Part shown: positions 11,390 through 21,703 of the stretch, piece after piece | Layout of the letters: each line of letters begins with the position of its first letter | How positions within the stretch are numbered: the stretch's first letter is position 1 | From: Mauremys mutica | Lineage: Eukaryota; Chordata; Testudines; Geoemydidae | Length of the DNA: 64,000 nucleotides | Reading direction: 5' to 3' | Assembly: GCF_020497125.1 (NCBI RefSeq) | Contig: NC_059072.1 | Location: forward strand, 304,934,781-304,998,780 | The notes under the pieces: generated by a model | Told to the model about the DNA's origin: nothing | Database searches by the model: none | The model's input: only the letters and a program-made list of their open reading frames with translations | Translations under genes and position numbers: made by a program

Positions 11390-12025
11390 GGTGGCACACC
11401 ACACCAGCGATACCATCACAGAGATACCATCACAGGACCTAACCAGATCACCGGTTCATTCACCTGCACATCCACCAATGTAATATATGCCATCATATAC
11501 CAGCAGTGCCCCTCTGCTATGTACATCGGCCAGACTGGACAGTCTCTACAGAAAAGTATAAATGGACACAAATCAGATATTAGGAATGGCAATATACAAA
11601 AACCTGTAGGAGAACACTTCAACCTCCCTGGCCACACAATAGCAGATCTTAAGGTGGCCATCCTGCAGCAAAAAAACTTCAGGACCAGACTTCAGAGAGA
11701 AACTGCTGAGCTTCAGTTCATCTGCAAATTTGACACCATCAGCTCAGGATTAAACAAAGACTATGAATGGCTTTCCAACTACAAAACCAGTTTCTCCTCC
11801 CTTGGTTTTCACACCTCAACTGCTAGAACAGGGCCTCATCCTCCCTGATTGAACTAACCTCGTTATCTCTAGCTTGCTTCTTGCTTGCATATATATATAT
11901 ACCTGCCCCTGGAAATTTCCACTACCTGCATTCGATGAAGTGGGTATTCACCCACGAAAGCTCATGCTCCAAAACATCTGTTAGTCTATAAGGTGCCACA
12001 GGATTCTTTGCTGCTATTTGCACTA
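11390..12025 (+). mobile_element. Penelope-like element 3' part with endonuclease remnant
   Basis: Contains the GIY-YIG coding remnant (11440-11848), then a short AT-rich spacer with a TA run at 11889-11900, then the terminal unit ATTCGATGAAGTGGGTATTC to GATTCTTTGCTGCTA. The same terminal unit is seen alone at 8409 and 10938 and inverted at 10020 and 54288, so this copy identifies those fragments as Penelope-like. Exact insertion boundaries are uncertain; the flanks belong to another, unidentified repeat (11327-11390 and 12026-12168) that itself interrupts CR1. Confidence 0.8.
11440..11848 (+). pseudogene. Penelope-like GIY-YIG endonuclease C-terminal remnant
   Basis: Penelope-like elements encode a reverse transcriptase fused to a GIY-YIG endonuclease that nicks target DNA for retrotransposition. 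This open stretch covers only the endonuclease end. Visible motifs are NVIYAIIYQQC, then CPSAMYIGQTGQ (the YIG half with the preceding cysteine), then INGHKSDIRNG, then GEHFNLPGH, where the glutamate is the likely catalytic acid. The tail reads QRETAELQFICKFD. The GIY half is altered to VIY, as is usual in the family, and the basic residues before INGH look substituted. There is no upstream reverse transcriptase in frame, so this is a 5'-truncated dead copy. The TGA stop at 11846-11848 is followed by the element's 3' terminus. Confidence 0.85.
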
Positions 12026-12455
12026 TGTTCTAGTAATGAAGCATCCTGAAGGAGGGGTATTGTTAGGCAAGAGAGCTGTCAGAGTTACTGGGGACTCTGA
12101 AGAAGGGGAAGCTGAAGCAGACCCACCAGTTCTCCCCTGTCAGCTGCAGGAGGGGCTGCCCTATGACAAGAAGGCTAAAGGGTGATTTGATCAATCTACA
12201 AGTGCCTACATGGGGAACAGAAGTTTGATAATAGAGGGCACTTCTGTCTGGCAGACAAAGGCATCACAAGATCTAATGACAGGAAGTTGAAGCTAGAGAA
12301 ATTCATACTAGAAATAAGGTGCAGGTTTTTCAACAATGGCGGTAACTAACCATTGGAGCAACTTACCAAAGCTGTTGTGGATTCTCCATCACTGGAAAAT
12401 TTCAAATTAAGAACAGATGTTTTTGTAAAAGATATGCTCTAGTTCAACCTGTAAT

Positions 12456-13280
12456 GAGGAGGCGTGGCCTCCCTCAGAGTGACAGGAGGGACCAGAACAT
12501 GCCCCCTGGTGGGCCAAACCAGGAGAGCCACATCCGCCTGACTGGAAGGGCAGGACAGGAAGTGGACGTACAAAAGATGGGCCCTGCAGCTCAGTTGGGC
12601 TGGAGTCGCCACAGGAGACAGACGCATCCCGCCTGCTGCTGGAGCCTGCAGAGGCGCTGCTGGGGCTGCCTCCTGAGGACTGGCCAGAGCTCCCAGGGCC
12701 ACTGGCTGACCAAGATATCGAGGAGTTGCCGGGATCCCCCCCAAGATGACAGACAACCCCCATGGTATAGAGGTACCAAACCCCAGGGATATAGGAAGTA
12801 GCCCAGGGGAACTAGAAGACCATCTGGTTGAATGTTGGACTGCTACAAGGTCATTGTGTTGCAGGCGGATTTCCCTGCTGACTCAGTGGCAAACCACTCC
12901 ACCACTGTTAGGGCCCCAGGCTGGGATGCAGAGGAGTCGGGTGGGCCCACATCCCCCTACCCCCTGCCACCCCGTCCTGGGGTGGCAGCACCCCCATCTT
13001 AGGCTAGGAGACCTGTGGGTACCCTGCTCACCCCTAGACTGCGCTGGTGCTCACCCTTACCTGGAGCTCATAGACTGCTTAGCCACTGTGCCCTGATTGC
13101 AGGACAGAGCCTACTAACTGTCTGCTGCCCCACCCTGACTGAGGGCCCGGGACTCATAGACTGCCATACTGTTCTGCCCAGCCGGAGGACCGGACCACTA
13201 AGTGCAGCTAATTCCCCCCTTTGAACTCACCTTTACAGGTACGTGACAGTGAGGAGGTCTGGCCTCCCTCAGAGTGACAG
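12456..13280. repeat. Unclassified composite repeat bounded by 30-bp direct repeats
   Basis: The 30-bp segments at 12456-12485 and 13251-13280 share 28 of 30 bases (GAGGAGG, two differing bases, then TGGCCTCCCTCAGAGTGACA) in direct orientation. They enclose a moderately GC-rich 765-bp body. It interrupts the 3' UTR of the CR1 copy, whose sequence resumes at about 13330. The direct ends could be very short terminal repeats of a retroelement or the result of duplication on insertion. Overlapping open frames on both strands inside it show no known domain. Confidence 0.6.
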
Positions 13281-13440
13281 AGAGGGATGGCCATGCAGCC
13301 TACAAACCCAAAATATTGGATTTAAAAAAGGAATTAATCCAGGGAAGTCCTATGGCCTGTGTTATGCAGGAGGGTATACTAGAAGTAACTAGATGATCTC
13401 AGTAGTTCCTTCTGGCTTTAAAAAAATTTATGAACTTATG

Positions 13441-15756
13441 GTTGTTGCATTCATAAGTCTGTAGGGATGACATGTACCGTAACTTTGTATTTCTGGATTT
13501 TCTAGGTTTTAATGGGTGTTACAATAACTCCAAATTTTTTGGTTTTCAGAGGTTAAAGTTTAGCCACTCTTCATGTTCTGAAAGGATAGGAAACAGCGTT
13601 GGGCATCCTTAATTTTACTTTCACAAAGTATTTGGGCAATTCATTACCGTCAGGCATAGTGACATGGTGCCTAAAAGTCACTATGTAAATTTGGGTCTTT
13701 TATAGGTTTAATCCATCCCTCGGAGCAGGAAATTTGAGCCAAGCAGCGTTGTCTTGCCAGCCAACTTCTCTGACAGGTGAACCATACTGCTAGGAACAAA
13801 AATGCCAAGGCTTTTGTACTCCTGTGCATATAACAATACAACTAACAACAAATGTGGCAACTCTAAAGGTTACAGAAAACAAAGGGGACTTATAATTTGT
13901 CTCTTAAATTGTTAAGTGTGAAAGTTCCCATGCAAACCACTTCAAGTCTAGAAAACAAGAATACAGCAAAGTCCAAAGCACATCATGTCCTCCATTGCCT
14001 AAGGTTAGACAACATACAGCTAATAGTGGCCCGACGGATGTGACAGAAGCAATACATCATTCTCTTTCTCTCTGCCCTGGTCTCCCATGTCATGCTTACT
14101 GCACAGCTGCCACACTGAGATTGATGGTGTTTGCCTTCAAAGCAAGAATAACTTCTCACCCACTTCTCTCTCATTCTGTTAACAAAAGGACACCAAAAAA
14201 CCACCTTGTTTACAAATATCTACACTAGGCATTTAGAAGATGACCATCACCTGGGTGTCACAGATTGGATAAATGCCCATTATATCTATATTTACTTTGG
14301 TTCTTTCATTTATATTGAGCACATAGCTTTGAATTTACTGTTATAAGCATTGCTATTTATGTTAGCACTAATGTACATTCATCAGCAGGTGATAACGTGA
14401 GTGTAACAGTTCTGTATCTGTGACATAGCAGAGACCACTGAAAAGTAGCAGAAACATACTGGTAAGTTTAGGTCACTCACGGGAACAGTGAATTTCCCAT
14501 GCATTTTTAATGGCTGTCACACTCTGGTCATCCTGTGGTGCATTTTTGTAGCTGTTTGTTATGCCTTTTACTGTAGCTTGTCACATTAAAGTGTGAGTAT
14601 CTGCATTATAATTACATATTATTACTTTGATTTACATCGTCCGCTAGGTGTGGATAATGCTTTTCCAGGCAAATATTATATATCACAAGAGATAATATGA
14701 TGTCAACTATAAGAAAAATGATGGAAAGATATTGTCATCACCAGGATTATAAACAGAATGGAACGCAGATGAGTTTCTTTCATGAGTCAGCGTGATTTGG
14801 GCTTATAATATGTTTAGACTCTGGCCATCCAATCTGCATTCAAATAAAGAGCAAGTCATTAATCACAACTTGGAGGGATATTTTTCTGGTACAGCACCAG
14901 TATAAACCACTGGATGATAGATATATTTAGTGTTGTGACCACAAGGAAAAATAGTTCTTCAACTCTGGCTCTTCTTTGATGGGCTGATGTCAGCCCTCGT
15001 TCACACATTTGAACTCTGGTGAGGGTAATAGGTTTGTATCCAAGGGCAGCATTTTGGCTCAGTATCTTTAAACAAAAGATTGACAAAATCATCAGGTGTG
15101 TAGTGGCTTTGGGGGGTTTAAAATTGACATTCTTCCTGAATTCATAAAGAAAGGACCAACAACTTCTAAAACACAGAACTCTGGGGCAATAAAGTATCCA
15201 CCTTCAGTGCTCCTGCCACCATCTCCTCCACACCTCCAGTATCACTTTTTTGTGGCTTGTCTGTTATTGTGAGGTTAAGCCTAATCTATCACTTGATCCA
15301 TTGCTGCTGCCACTGAATATTCAGCTCTCTTTGCAAGGAGTATGGGCCTAAACCAAAGCCCAAATGAAATCAAGTGAGAGGCTGCCATTGACTTAAATAG
15401 ACTTTGGATCAGGCCCAATATGAATAAGATCTCTGGGCCTGCTTCTTCTCTCGTTTATCCTCAGGCCTACCAAGTGTCATGCCTGTAGTGTAGACACTCA
15501 CACATTACACAGCCCTACCACATTTCCCCATCTCCACTGAGACGTTGCACGTCTGGCTGAATTGTGGGAAGGTTGGAGGCATCTCCCTACACTTGCACCT
15601 GTGGCTGCTAGAGGTCACCATGATGCCTACTGAGCAGGCAGCCAGGCATGTCCTCTCTTGCTGCTCCCCCTGGATCTGGACTTGAAAAAAAAAGGTTCCC
15701 ACTCTGAGTCACAAACTGGCCACTGTACCCCTCCTCTCCACCTACCCATCCACCAG
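13441..15756. other. Intergenic sequence, no gene seen
   Basis: About 2.3 kb of AT-rich sequence without an exon-like frame, CpG cluster or recognisable repeat boundary. Short open frames at 13983-14228 and 14859-15092 have no family resemblance. Confidence 0.5.
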
Positions 15757-16160
15757 GGCCGGCTCCAGACCCCAGCGCGCCAAGCAGGCGCGTGGGGCGG
15801 CATTGTCCTGGCAGGGCGGCATTTGGCTCCGGCAGACCTTCCGCAGTCATGCCTGTGGGAGGTCCACCGGAGCCCTGGGACGAGCGGACCTGCCGCAGGC
15901 ATGACTGCGGAGGGTCCCCTCTTCCTGCGGCTCCGCTTGAGCTCCCGCAGGCATGACTGCGGCAGGTGCGCTGGTCCCGCGGCTTGGACGGAGCTCCCGC
16001 AGGCATGCCTGCGGATGCTCCACCGGAGCCGCGGGACCACGGGACCGTCCACAGGCACTTCTGCCCCGGCCGCGGGACCGGGGAAGGGCGGCGCGAGCGG
16101 CACGGCGCGCTGCCCTGCTTGGGGTGGCGGAATTTCTAGAGCCGCCCCTTCCACCCACCA
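15757..16160. repeat. GC-rich interspersed repeat with palindromic internal units
   Basis: Begins CACCAGGGCCGGCTCCAG and ends near GGTGGCGGAATTTCTAGAGC. The body repeats the palindrome-like word CCGCAGGCATGACTGCGG with variants (around 15848, 15890, 15943, 15993) separated by stretches like GGTCCCGCGGCT. It is rich in CpG. All long frames in this stretch on both strands follow from the lack of AT-rich stop codons and are not treated as genes. A related, more diverged copy lies at about 51600-51835. Confidence 0.7.
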
Positions 16161-16736
16161 ACAAAAAAATAGAATAATAGAAATGTGGGGCTGTGTAATG
16201 GTGTGCACTCACCTGTCACAAGCACCCCCTTGGCCAAGTGTGCGCACCTGCACTTTCTGCTTTGTGGTGAGTCTTTGCCAAAGAATGCAGTTTCAACATG
16301 ATCATCTATTCACAAATTTGGGTAAAAATTGGCTAATAGTTTGGAGTGAATAAAAAATGAGGAATTTTTTTTAAGTAGAAAAGTTCATTATGAAATGTCG
16401 ATTTGAAACAATGCTGGGTTGTTTTTTTTCAGTGAGAAAAAAAGTTTTGGTTCAAAATCAAGTATTTTTTCTGATGTTTCAATTTGCCCATCAAATAAAA
16501 AAATCATTCCAGAGTAGGGTTACTAAATGGCTAGTTTTTAACTCATCTGGCCATTTTTGTATTGCCTTGTGGTTAAAAGATGTAATATGCTGGGGGGAGG
16601 GTTCTCTTGGGACACAAGAGAATGGTCTACAATCCCCCTCCCCCCTCCATTGTCCAAACTGCGGCACCATGTTAGGATAAACTCAGAAAAATGGTAAAAT
16701 AACTAAAAAACATAGTGTTATTTTTTGTAATGTCAC

Positions 16737-16851
16737 ACTCTTGTCAGCATTGGTGAGGCCTCAGCTGGAGTACTGTGTCCAGTCTTTGGTGCCACACTTC
16801 AGTAACGATGTGGATAAATTGGAGAGAGTTCAAAGGAGAGCAACAAAAATG
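16737..16851 (+). mobile_element. CR1 LINE fragment
   Basis: A short piece from the CR1 RT C-terminus/3' UTR containing GAGGCCTCAGCTGGAGTACT and GTGGATAAATTGGAGAGAGT. The same wording occurs at 55990-56080. Confidence 0.85.
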
Positions 16852-17027
16852 TTTTTTTGTTATTTTACCATTTTTCTGACTTTACTATTCTAGTGAAAAA
16901 TGTCACCAAGCTCTAGCCTAGAATAGACAAAGTAGAATCTGGAGGCTGTGTTGGATGAGATGGTGACATGTCAGGAATATTGTACTGTGTGCAAAAATGG
17001 GACCTCTTCGTTTAGGATGGTCTACAG

Positions 17028-17538
17028 CAGTGGTTCTCAACCTTTCCAGACTACTTTATCCCTTTCAGAAGTCTGATTTCTCTTGTGTGCCCCAAGTTTC
17101 ACCTCACTTAAAAACTGCTTGCTTACAAAATTGGACATAAAAATACACAAGTGTCAGAGCACACTATTAGTGAAACATTGCTTCCTTTCTCGTTTTTACC
17201 AGATAAATATAAAATAAATCGATTGGAGTCCAATTATTGTACTTACATTTCAGTGTGATACTTGAGTCTGTTATTCACTTGTCAGCCTTGTCTGAATCCA
17301 GAGCCCCTGCCACTTGGGGCTGAAGCATGTATCTTAGCTTCGTGGGGCCCTGGACAATTGTCCTGCTTGCCACCCCCTAATGCCAGCCCTGTACCTGCGA
17401 CCTCCCTAAAGCTGTCTTGTGACTCCACTGGGATCACAACTCCCAGGTTGAGAAACACTGATCTCGATTAGTTGAATACACCCTGGAAGACCTCTGCGTA
17501 CCCCCAAAGGTAGGTGTTCCCCTGGTTGAGAGCCACTG
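17028..17538. mobile_element. hAT-type non-autonomous DNA transposon (511 bp)
   Basis: Termini CAGTGGTTCTCAACCTTTCC and GGTTGAGAGCCACTG are inverted. The flanks GTCTACAG at 17020-17027 and 17539-17546 are a perfect 8-bp TSD. An internal near-terminal repeat CCCAGGTTGAGAAACACTG (about 17439-17457) suggests a second, older terminus inside. Confidence 0.92.
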
Positions 17539-17546
17539 GTCTACAG

Positions 17547-18539
17547 GATGATCAAGTTCTCAATAGCTTACTTAACGTGATCTTAAAGAATTGCCCTGGA
17601 GCTGATTGCCCAGTGATGGAATTTAATTGGTTCATTTTAAAAAGGCTTGTACAAAATAGACAGAGGACAAACAAACTAAAGATACTGGGTTACCATATAT
17701 TCAATACTCAAAGTTCATTCATTTGAAAAAAAAAGGCACCTCTCCAATTTTTTAATACTAACATTTGATAGACATGCCTGGTCTATTAAACAAGTGTAAT
17801 CAGAGACTTCACTGAATAAACTCACTAGAAAAGATATGTTATAGGTGTTGTACTGCTGCCATTCTGTAATACGGTAATACTCTGTTAAACAGAGAGATCT
17901 GATGACAATATTCCTGTATGTCTCTTTCAAACGAAAGCTCACTCTTGTGATAATTATTGTTTTGCTTCTCATAGTTACATGGCAAGGATTTGTAAACCTG
18001 TTAATACTTCCTGACTACATAACTTGAGTCTATGCATAAGGTTTGTACGTCCTACTTAAAGGGCAACTTTAAAAACAAAAAGAGAGTCTGCCTGAACATT
18101 TACTCTTGTTACAGGCAACACCGACAATTACTGTAACTGAGATATTAGAGATACAGTGGCCTTATTTATCAGTTAGTTCATTTGTGCATTTGACATCACT
18201 TTGCGTATAGTCAATGTCTTCACTGTGTAGTCGGCTACTCCTGTTGATTGTGTCAGTCTTTTGGACAGAAACAGAGGCAAGAAAAACATTTTAAAAGACA
18301 GAAAAATGTTATTTTAAAACAAAACAAAACAAAAAACGGCAGAGGACTCAGGGGCAGGTGTGGTGCTACACTCAACTTTGTTTGGGGGGTTTTCTTTGGT
18401 TGGTTGGGCTTTTTGGGACAGGGGCATTTTGTTTTGAATTAACTTGATTTTAAGTAATTGATGCCCCTTAACCATGTTTATAACCCCCACATCTGCAGCC
18501 AACCAACCTCAGAAATCCCAGTTTTTTATTTTTTGGCAT
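17547..18539. other. Intergenic sequence, no gene seen
   Basis: AT-rich. An AAAAC-rich run lies near 18318-18336. No coding support. Confidence 0.5.
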
Positions 18540-20400
18540 GATTAAAGCTCAGATCCACAAAGGTACTTAGGTGTAAGTCCCAGTTTTAGGTACCACTGTG
18601 ATCCACAAAAACGTGGCTCAGCTGCCACTTAACCTGCAGGTGCCTAAACTCACTCAGTGCCTACATTTTCAGGGTAGAAGTTCTCTACATGCCTAAGTTT
18701 CCACCTCTGGACATATTCGTTGCAGCCGCACTCAAGGTGTCCATATGCCTACCTCCCACCCGAGCCCCAGTACAATCCACAAACCAGGAGAAGATAGGCA
18801 GAGGAGCCCTTATCTCACCCATGGAGCCCAATCTGATAGGCATGCTCTGAAGATGCCTACGGGGTCAGGTCCCATTCAAAATCTGGGTGGGGGGGGCTAC
18901 CTTATAACTTTTAGCCCAGCAGTTAGAGCACTCACTTGGGTTGTGGGAGACCCAGATTCAACTTGCCCCTCTGCCTAATAGGGAGTAAGGATTTGAACAG
19001 GGGTCTCCTAGTCTCAGGAGAGTGCTCTAACTACTGAGCTATGACATATTCTGATGTGGGAGGCAGCTGTCTCAGTCACTCCTGTTGAAACTGTGCTCCT
19101 GTGTATACTCAAAGAGACATGGGGCCAGGGAGAGCGACAGCAACCACACAAGATTGATGCTGTAGCCTAGTGGTTATGGGACCCACCTGGGAGATGGAGA
19201 CCCGGGACTCTAAGTATTTATCCAAAGTGGACCAGCTTCAGCAGAAGAGATTGAGGGACATTCCCTTGTCCCATCAGAATATCCCATAACTCAGTGGTTA
19301 GAACAGGCTCCTGAGAGTGTAGGAGGGCCCTGTTCGTGTCCTTTCTTCCTCTCAGGGAAAGAGGGGAATTAAACCCAGGTCTTCCACAGTCCAGGTGAAT
19401 GCTCTAAGCAAAGGGCTTGTCATAGGTCTCACCCCCACTTGGAGCTGTTGGGTTCCAATGTGGGGACCTGCCTTGGTTTCCCTCTAAACTAAAATCCTAG
19501 TTTAGATCTAGTAAAAGCTGCCACCAGTCAGTTTTTAAGTGTCTGACACACTCCCTGTTCTCCCAAGAACTTCCCCTGGGGAACACAGATCCAAACACCT
19601 TGAATCTCACCAGAGAGAGAGAGAAACAGCCAGTTCCCCTCCCCCCTTCCCTCTCTCCAGCCTGCTCTGGAGAGATTACCCCGAGTCAAATCCTTGACTC
19701 AACACAAAGAGGGACTCACCTTCCCCTCCCCTTCCCTTGAATCTCCACAAGAGAAGGAATTAACCAAAGTCCTTAATAGAAAAGAATGTATTAAAGAATA
19801 AAAAAAGAAAAGTCACTATCTCTGTGATACCAAGCTGCAACAATATACAGGGTCTAAACTTATCAATCTCTGGAGAGAATTCCCCCCTCCCCCTTTCTCA
19901 GTAAAAGCAATATCAGCAAACAGGAATAAAGAATTTCCTTTAGCAAACACACAATTGCAAATATAGAAAGCAACTCAAAAGACTAATCCGCCTTTCTAAT
20001 TAATACTCACTATTAAATAGTAGGAACTACTTCAGGAGAACTTGGAGACATGACTGGCCTCTTTTAGATCCAAAGAGAGCTCTGAGCAAACAAGGAACAC
20101 AGACAAAGGCTTCCCTCCACAGAGATTTGAAATTATCCTGTTCCTTGATTGGTCCTCTGGTCAGGTGTTTCTCAGGTTACTGAGCTTGTTAACCCTTTCC
20201 AGGGAAAAGAGACCTTAACCCTGATCTGTTTATTTATGACAGGGCTTAAAGTTGTAAGGTCACCATCTCCTCCTTCAGCTGCTTTGTGTGGAGTAGGGCA
20301 GGTGCCTAAACCGTTCACACAAGAAATATGAGAATGCCTAAGCCATCTGAGTCTACGAGAGGGGCTTCTGGTTGTGCATTGCTAGCAGACACATGCCTCC
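18540..20400 (+). repeat. Dispersed repeat with tRNA-like modules, split by a solo LTR
   Basis: The repeat occupies about 18540-19417 and resumes at 20242. It contains tRNA-like modules: + strand 18911-18962 (TTAGCCCAGCAGTTAGAGCA, then GAGACCCAGATTCAA), - strand 18991-19042 (reverse complement starting AGCTCAGTAGTTAGAGCACT), + strand 19161-19215 and + strand 19270-19330. Each resembles a Pol III A-box half followed by a more or less decayed B-box half. Related sequence occurs at 36190-36838 (inverted) and 50080-50850. None folds convincingly as an intact tRNA. Confidence 0.6.
19418..20241 (-). mobile_element. Solo LTR of an endogenous retrovirus-like element (824 bp)
   Basis: On the minus strand the segment starts TGTCATAAATAAACAG and ends GAGACCTATGACA, the TG...CA ends expected of an LTR. 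The flanks GGGCT at 19413-19417 and 20242-20246 are a perfect 5-bp TSD. No internal viral genes remain, so this is the product of LTR-LTR recombination. The overall plan (TGTCATAAATA start, GGTCCCCACATTGG-like segment near the end) matches an LTR type common in turtles. It lies inside the tRNA-like dispersed repeat and so is younger than it. Confidence 0.88.
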
Positions 20401-20756
20401 CTGCAGCCTGCACAGAAGTGCCTATCTCCCTAAGAGGGGTGGTATCAGGCTGTCTTGAGTGGCTCAGAAACATGGTTGCCAACCTCAGGGCAGACTGTTA
20501 GAAGCCAGGGCACAAACTCCAGACTGGTTGTATGTTCTATAATTAGATGTCACCACAACCATCAAGTGTAAACAGCCTTCTGGTCTATCTTGTCACCCAG
20601 GCAAGCGTACCTGTGTGTGACAGATGGTCCCTTACACCAAAAATCACAACAATGTTCAGGTTACTCCCAGTCTCAAAGGGCCAGTCACTTACCCCAGGTC
20701 AATTGTACCTTATGCTCACCAAAGACAATGCTTGTCCCCTGTAATAAAGCAGCTAA

Positions 20757-21040
20757 GGCTTTGTCTACACCAGCATTTTTGTTAGTAAAACTTTTGTCGG
20801 TCAGGGGTGTGAAAAACACACACTCTTGACTGATGTAAGTTTCACCAACAAAAGAGCTGGTGTGGACAGCACTATGGCAGCAGAAGAGGCTCTTCTGCCG
20901 ACATAGTTAATGCCACTCATGGGAGGGAGGGGGTATTATGCCAGCAGGCGAGCTCTCTCCTGACAGCAAAGAGCGGCTACCCGGGAGACCTGACAGTGGT
21001 ACAGCTGTGCTGCTGTAAGGTCCATAATGTCGACATAGGC
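20757..21040. mobile_element. Harbinger MITE (284 bp)
   Basis: Termini GGCTTTGTCTACACC and TGTCGACATAGGC, with TSDs TAA at 20754-20756 and TAA at 21041-21043. The internal hairpin around TAAAACTTTTGTCGGTCAGG marks it as the same family as 6240-6522. Confidence 0.92.
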
Positions 21041-21210
21041 TAAGAAGAGGGAAAAAAAGAGTTATTTACAAGGTTAAAGAGGTAAACATACACACCAATG
21101 AATGACAGTCTTAGGTTCCAAAACGTAATAGAAGCTGCTGTAATATGCAAGCTCTGTATGTCCTTTAGGGCTAGCCCAAGCTTAGCAGCTTGGGGATCCC
21201 TTGCTTATTG

Positions 21211-21703
21211 CTAGAAACATTCCCCTCTCCAAATTCCAAGCAGCATAGTGATGATTTCCCTTAAAAGGGATTTTTATTCCCTTCCCCCAGAGCCCCCTGC
21301 ACCAAACCCTGTGCCCCAGCCTTGAGCCCCTCTGCCCCAACCCCACCCCAGAGCCCATACCCCAAGCTGGAGCCCTCACCCCCCACCCCAATGCCCCAGC
21401 CCTGAGCCCCCCATCCCCATTACCCACCCCAGATCCCGCACCATCAGCCGGAGCCCTCACCCCCCCAACCCCAATCCTCTGCCCCACCCCAGAGCCCACA
21501 CCCCCAGCCGGAGCCCTCACCCCCGCTCCAACCCTCTGCCCCAGCTCTGAGCCCCCGCCCACACTCTGAACCCCTTGGCCCCACCACATTAATTTTGTTA
21601 TGTGCACCAATATAAAGGTGATCTGTCACACATCACCTCCATACTGGTGCACATAACAAAATTCATTCCACACATGAATGGGAAAAATTAGAGGGAACAT
21701 TGG
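21211..21703. mobile_element. hAT-type non-autonomous element with proline-codon-like C-rich body
   Basis: The right end TTAGAGGGAACATTG and the left end ACATTCCCCTCTCCAA are inverted copies of a hAT terminus (CAGTGTTCCCTCTAA type). The body at 21283-21570 is a degenerate C-rich tandem array (repeated CCCCAGCC, GAGCCC). It is followed by a perfect-looking fold-back with 32-nt arms at 21591-21622 and 21632-21663. The TSD is only partly preserved, so the exact left boundary is uncertain. Confidence 0.65.

Larger units (their letters stand above)
8530..13440 (+). mobile_element. Long decayed CR1 LINE with nested insertions
   Basis: Scattered segments of one CR1 copy run in order along the + strand: an upstream region from about 8590 (endonuclease/early ORF2 like), a reverse transcriptase region around 10260-10925, the C-terminal and 3' UTR region at 11014-11330 and 12170-12450, and the 3' terminus at about 13330-13440, which ends ATTTATGAACTTATGG. 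Between them lie a SINE (9826-10010), Penelope insertions (10020-10215, 10938-11001, about 11390-12025) and a composite repeat (12456-13280). Stops and frameshifts are dense, so it is a fossil. Confidence 0.8.

Noticed and set aside
12407..13224. Cluster of overlapping frames of 100-118 codons
   Set aside because: They lie in the composite repeat bounded by 30-bp direct repeats, run on both strands, and none has a family resemblance.
15608..16353. Frames up to 231 codons on both strands in a GC-rich patch
   Set aside because: The patch is an interspersed repeat with palindromic units; a diverged copy occurs at 51.6 kb.
18911..19330. Functional tRNA genes
   Set aside because: A- and B-box-like words are present, but stems are not complementary enough and the modules occur in a dispersed repeat.
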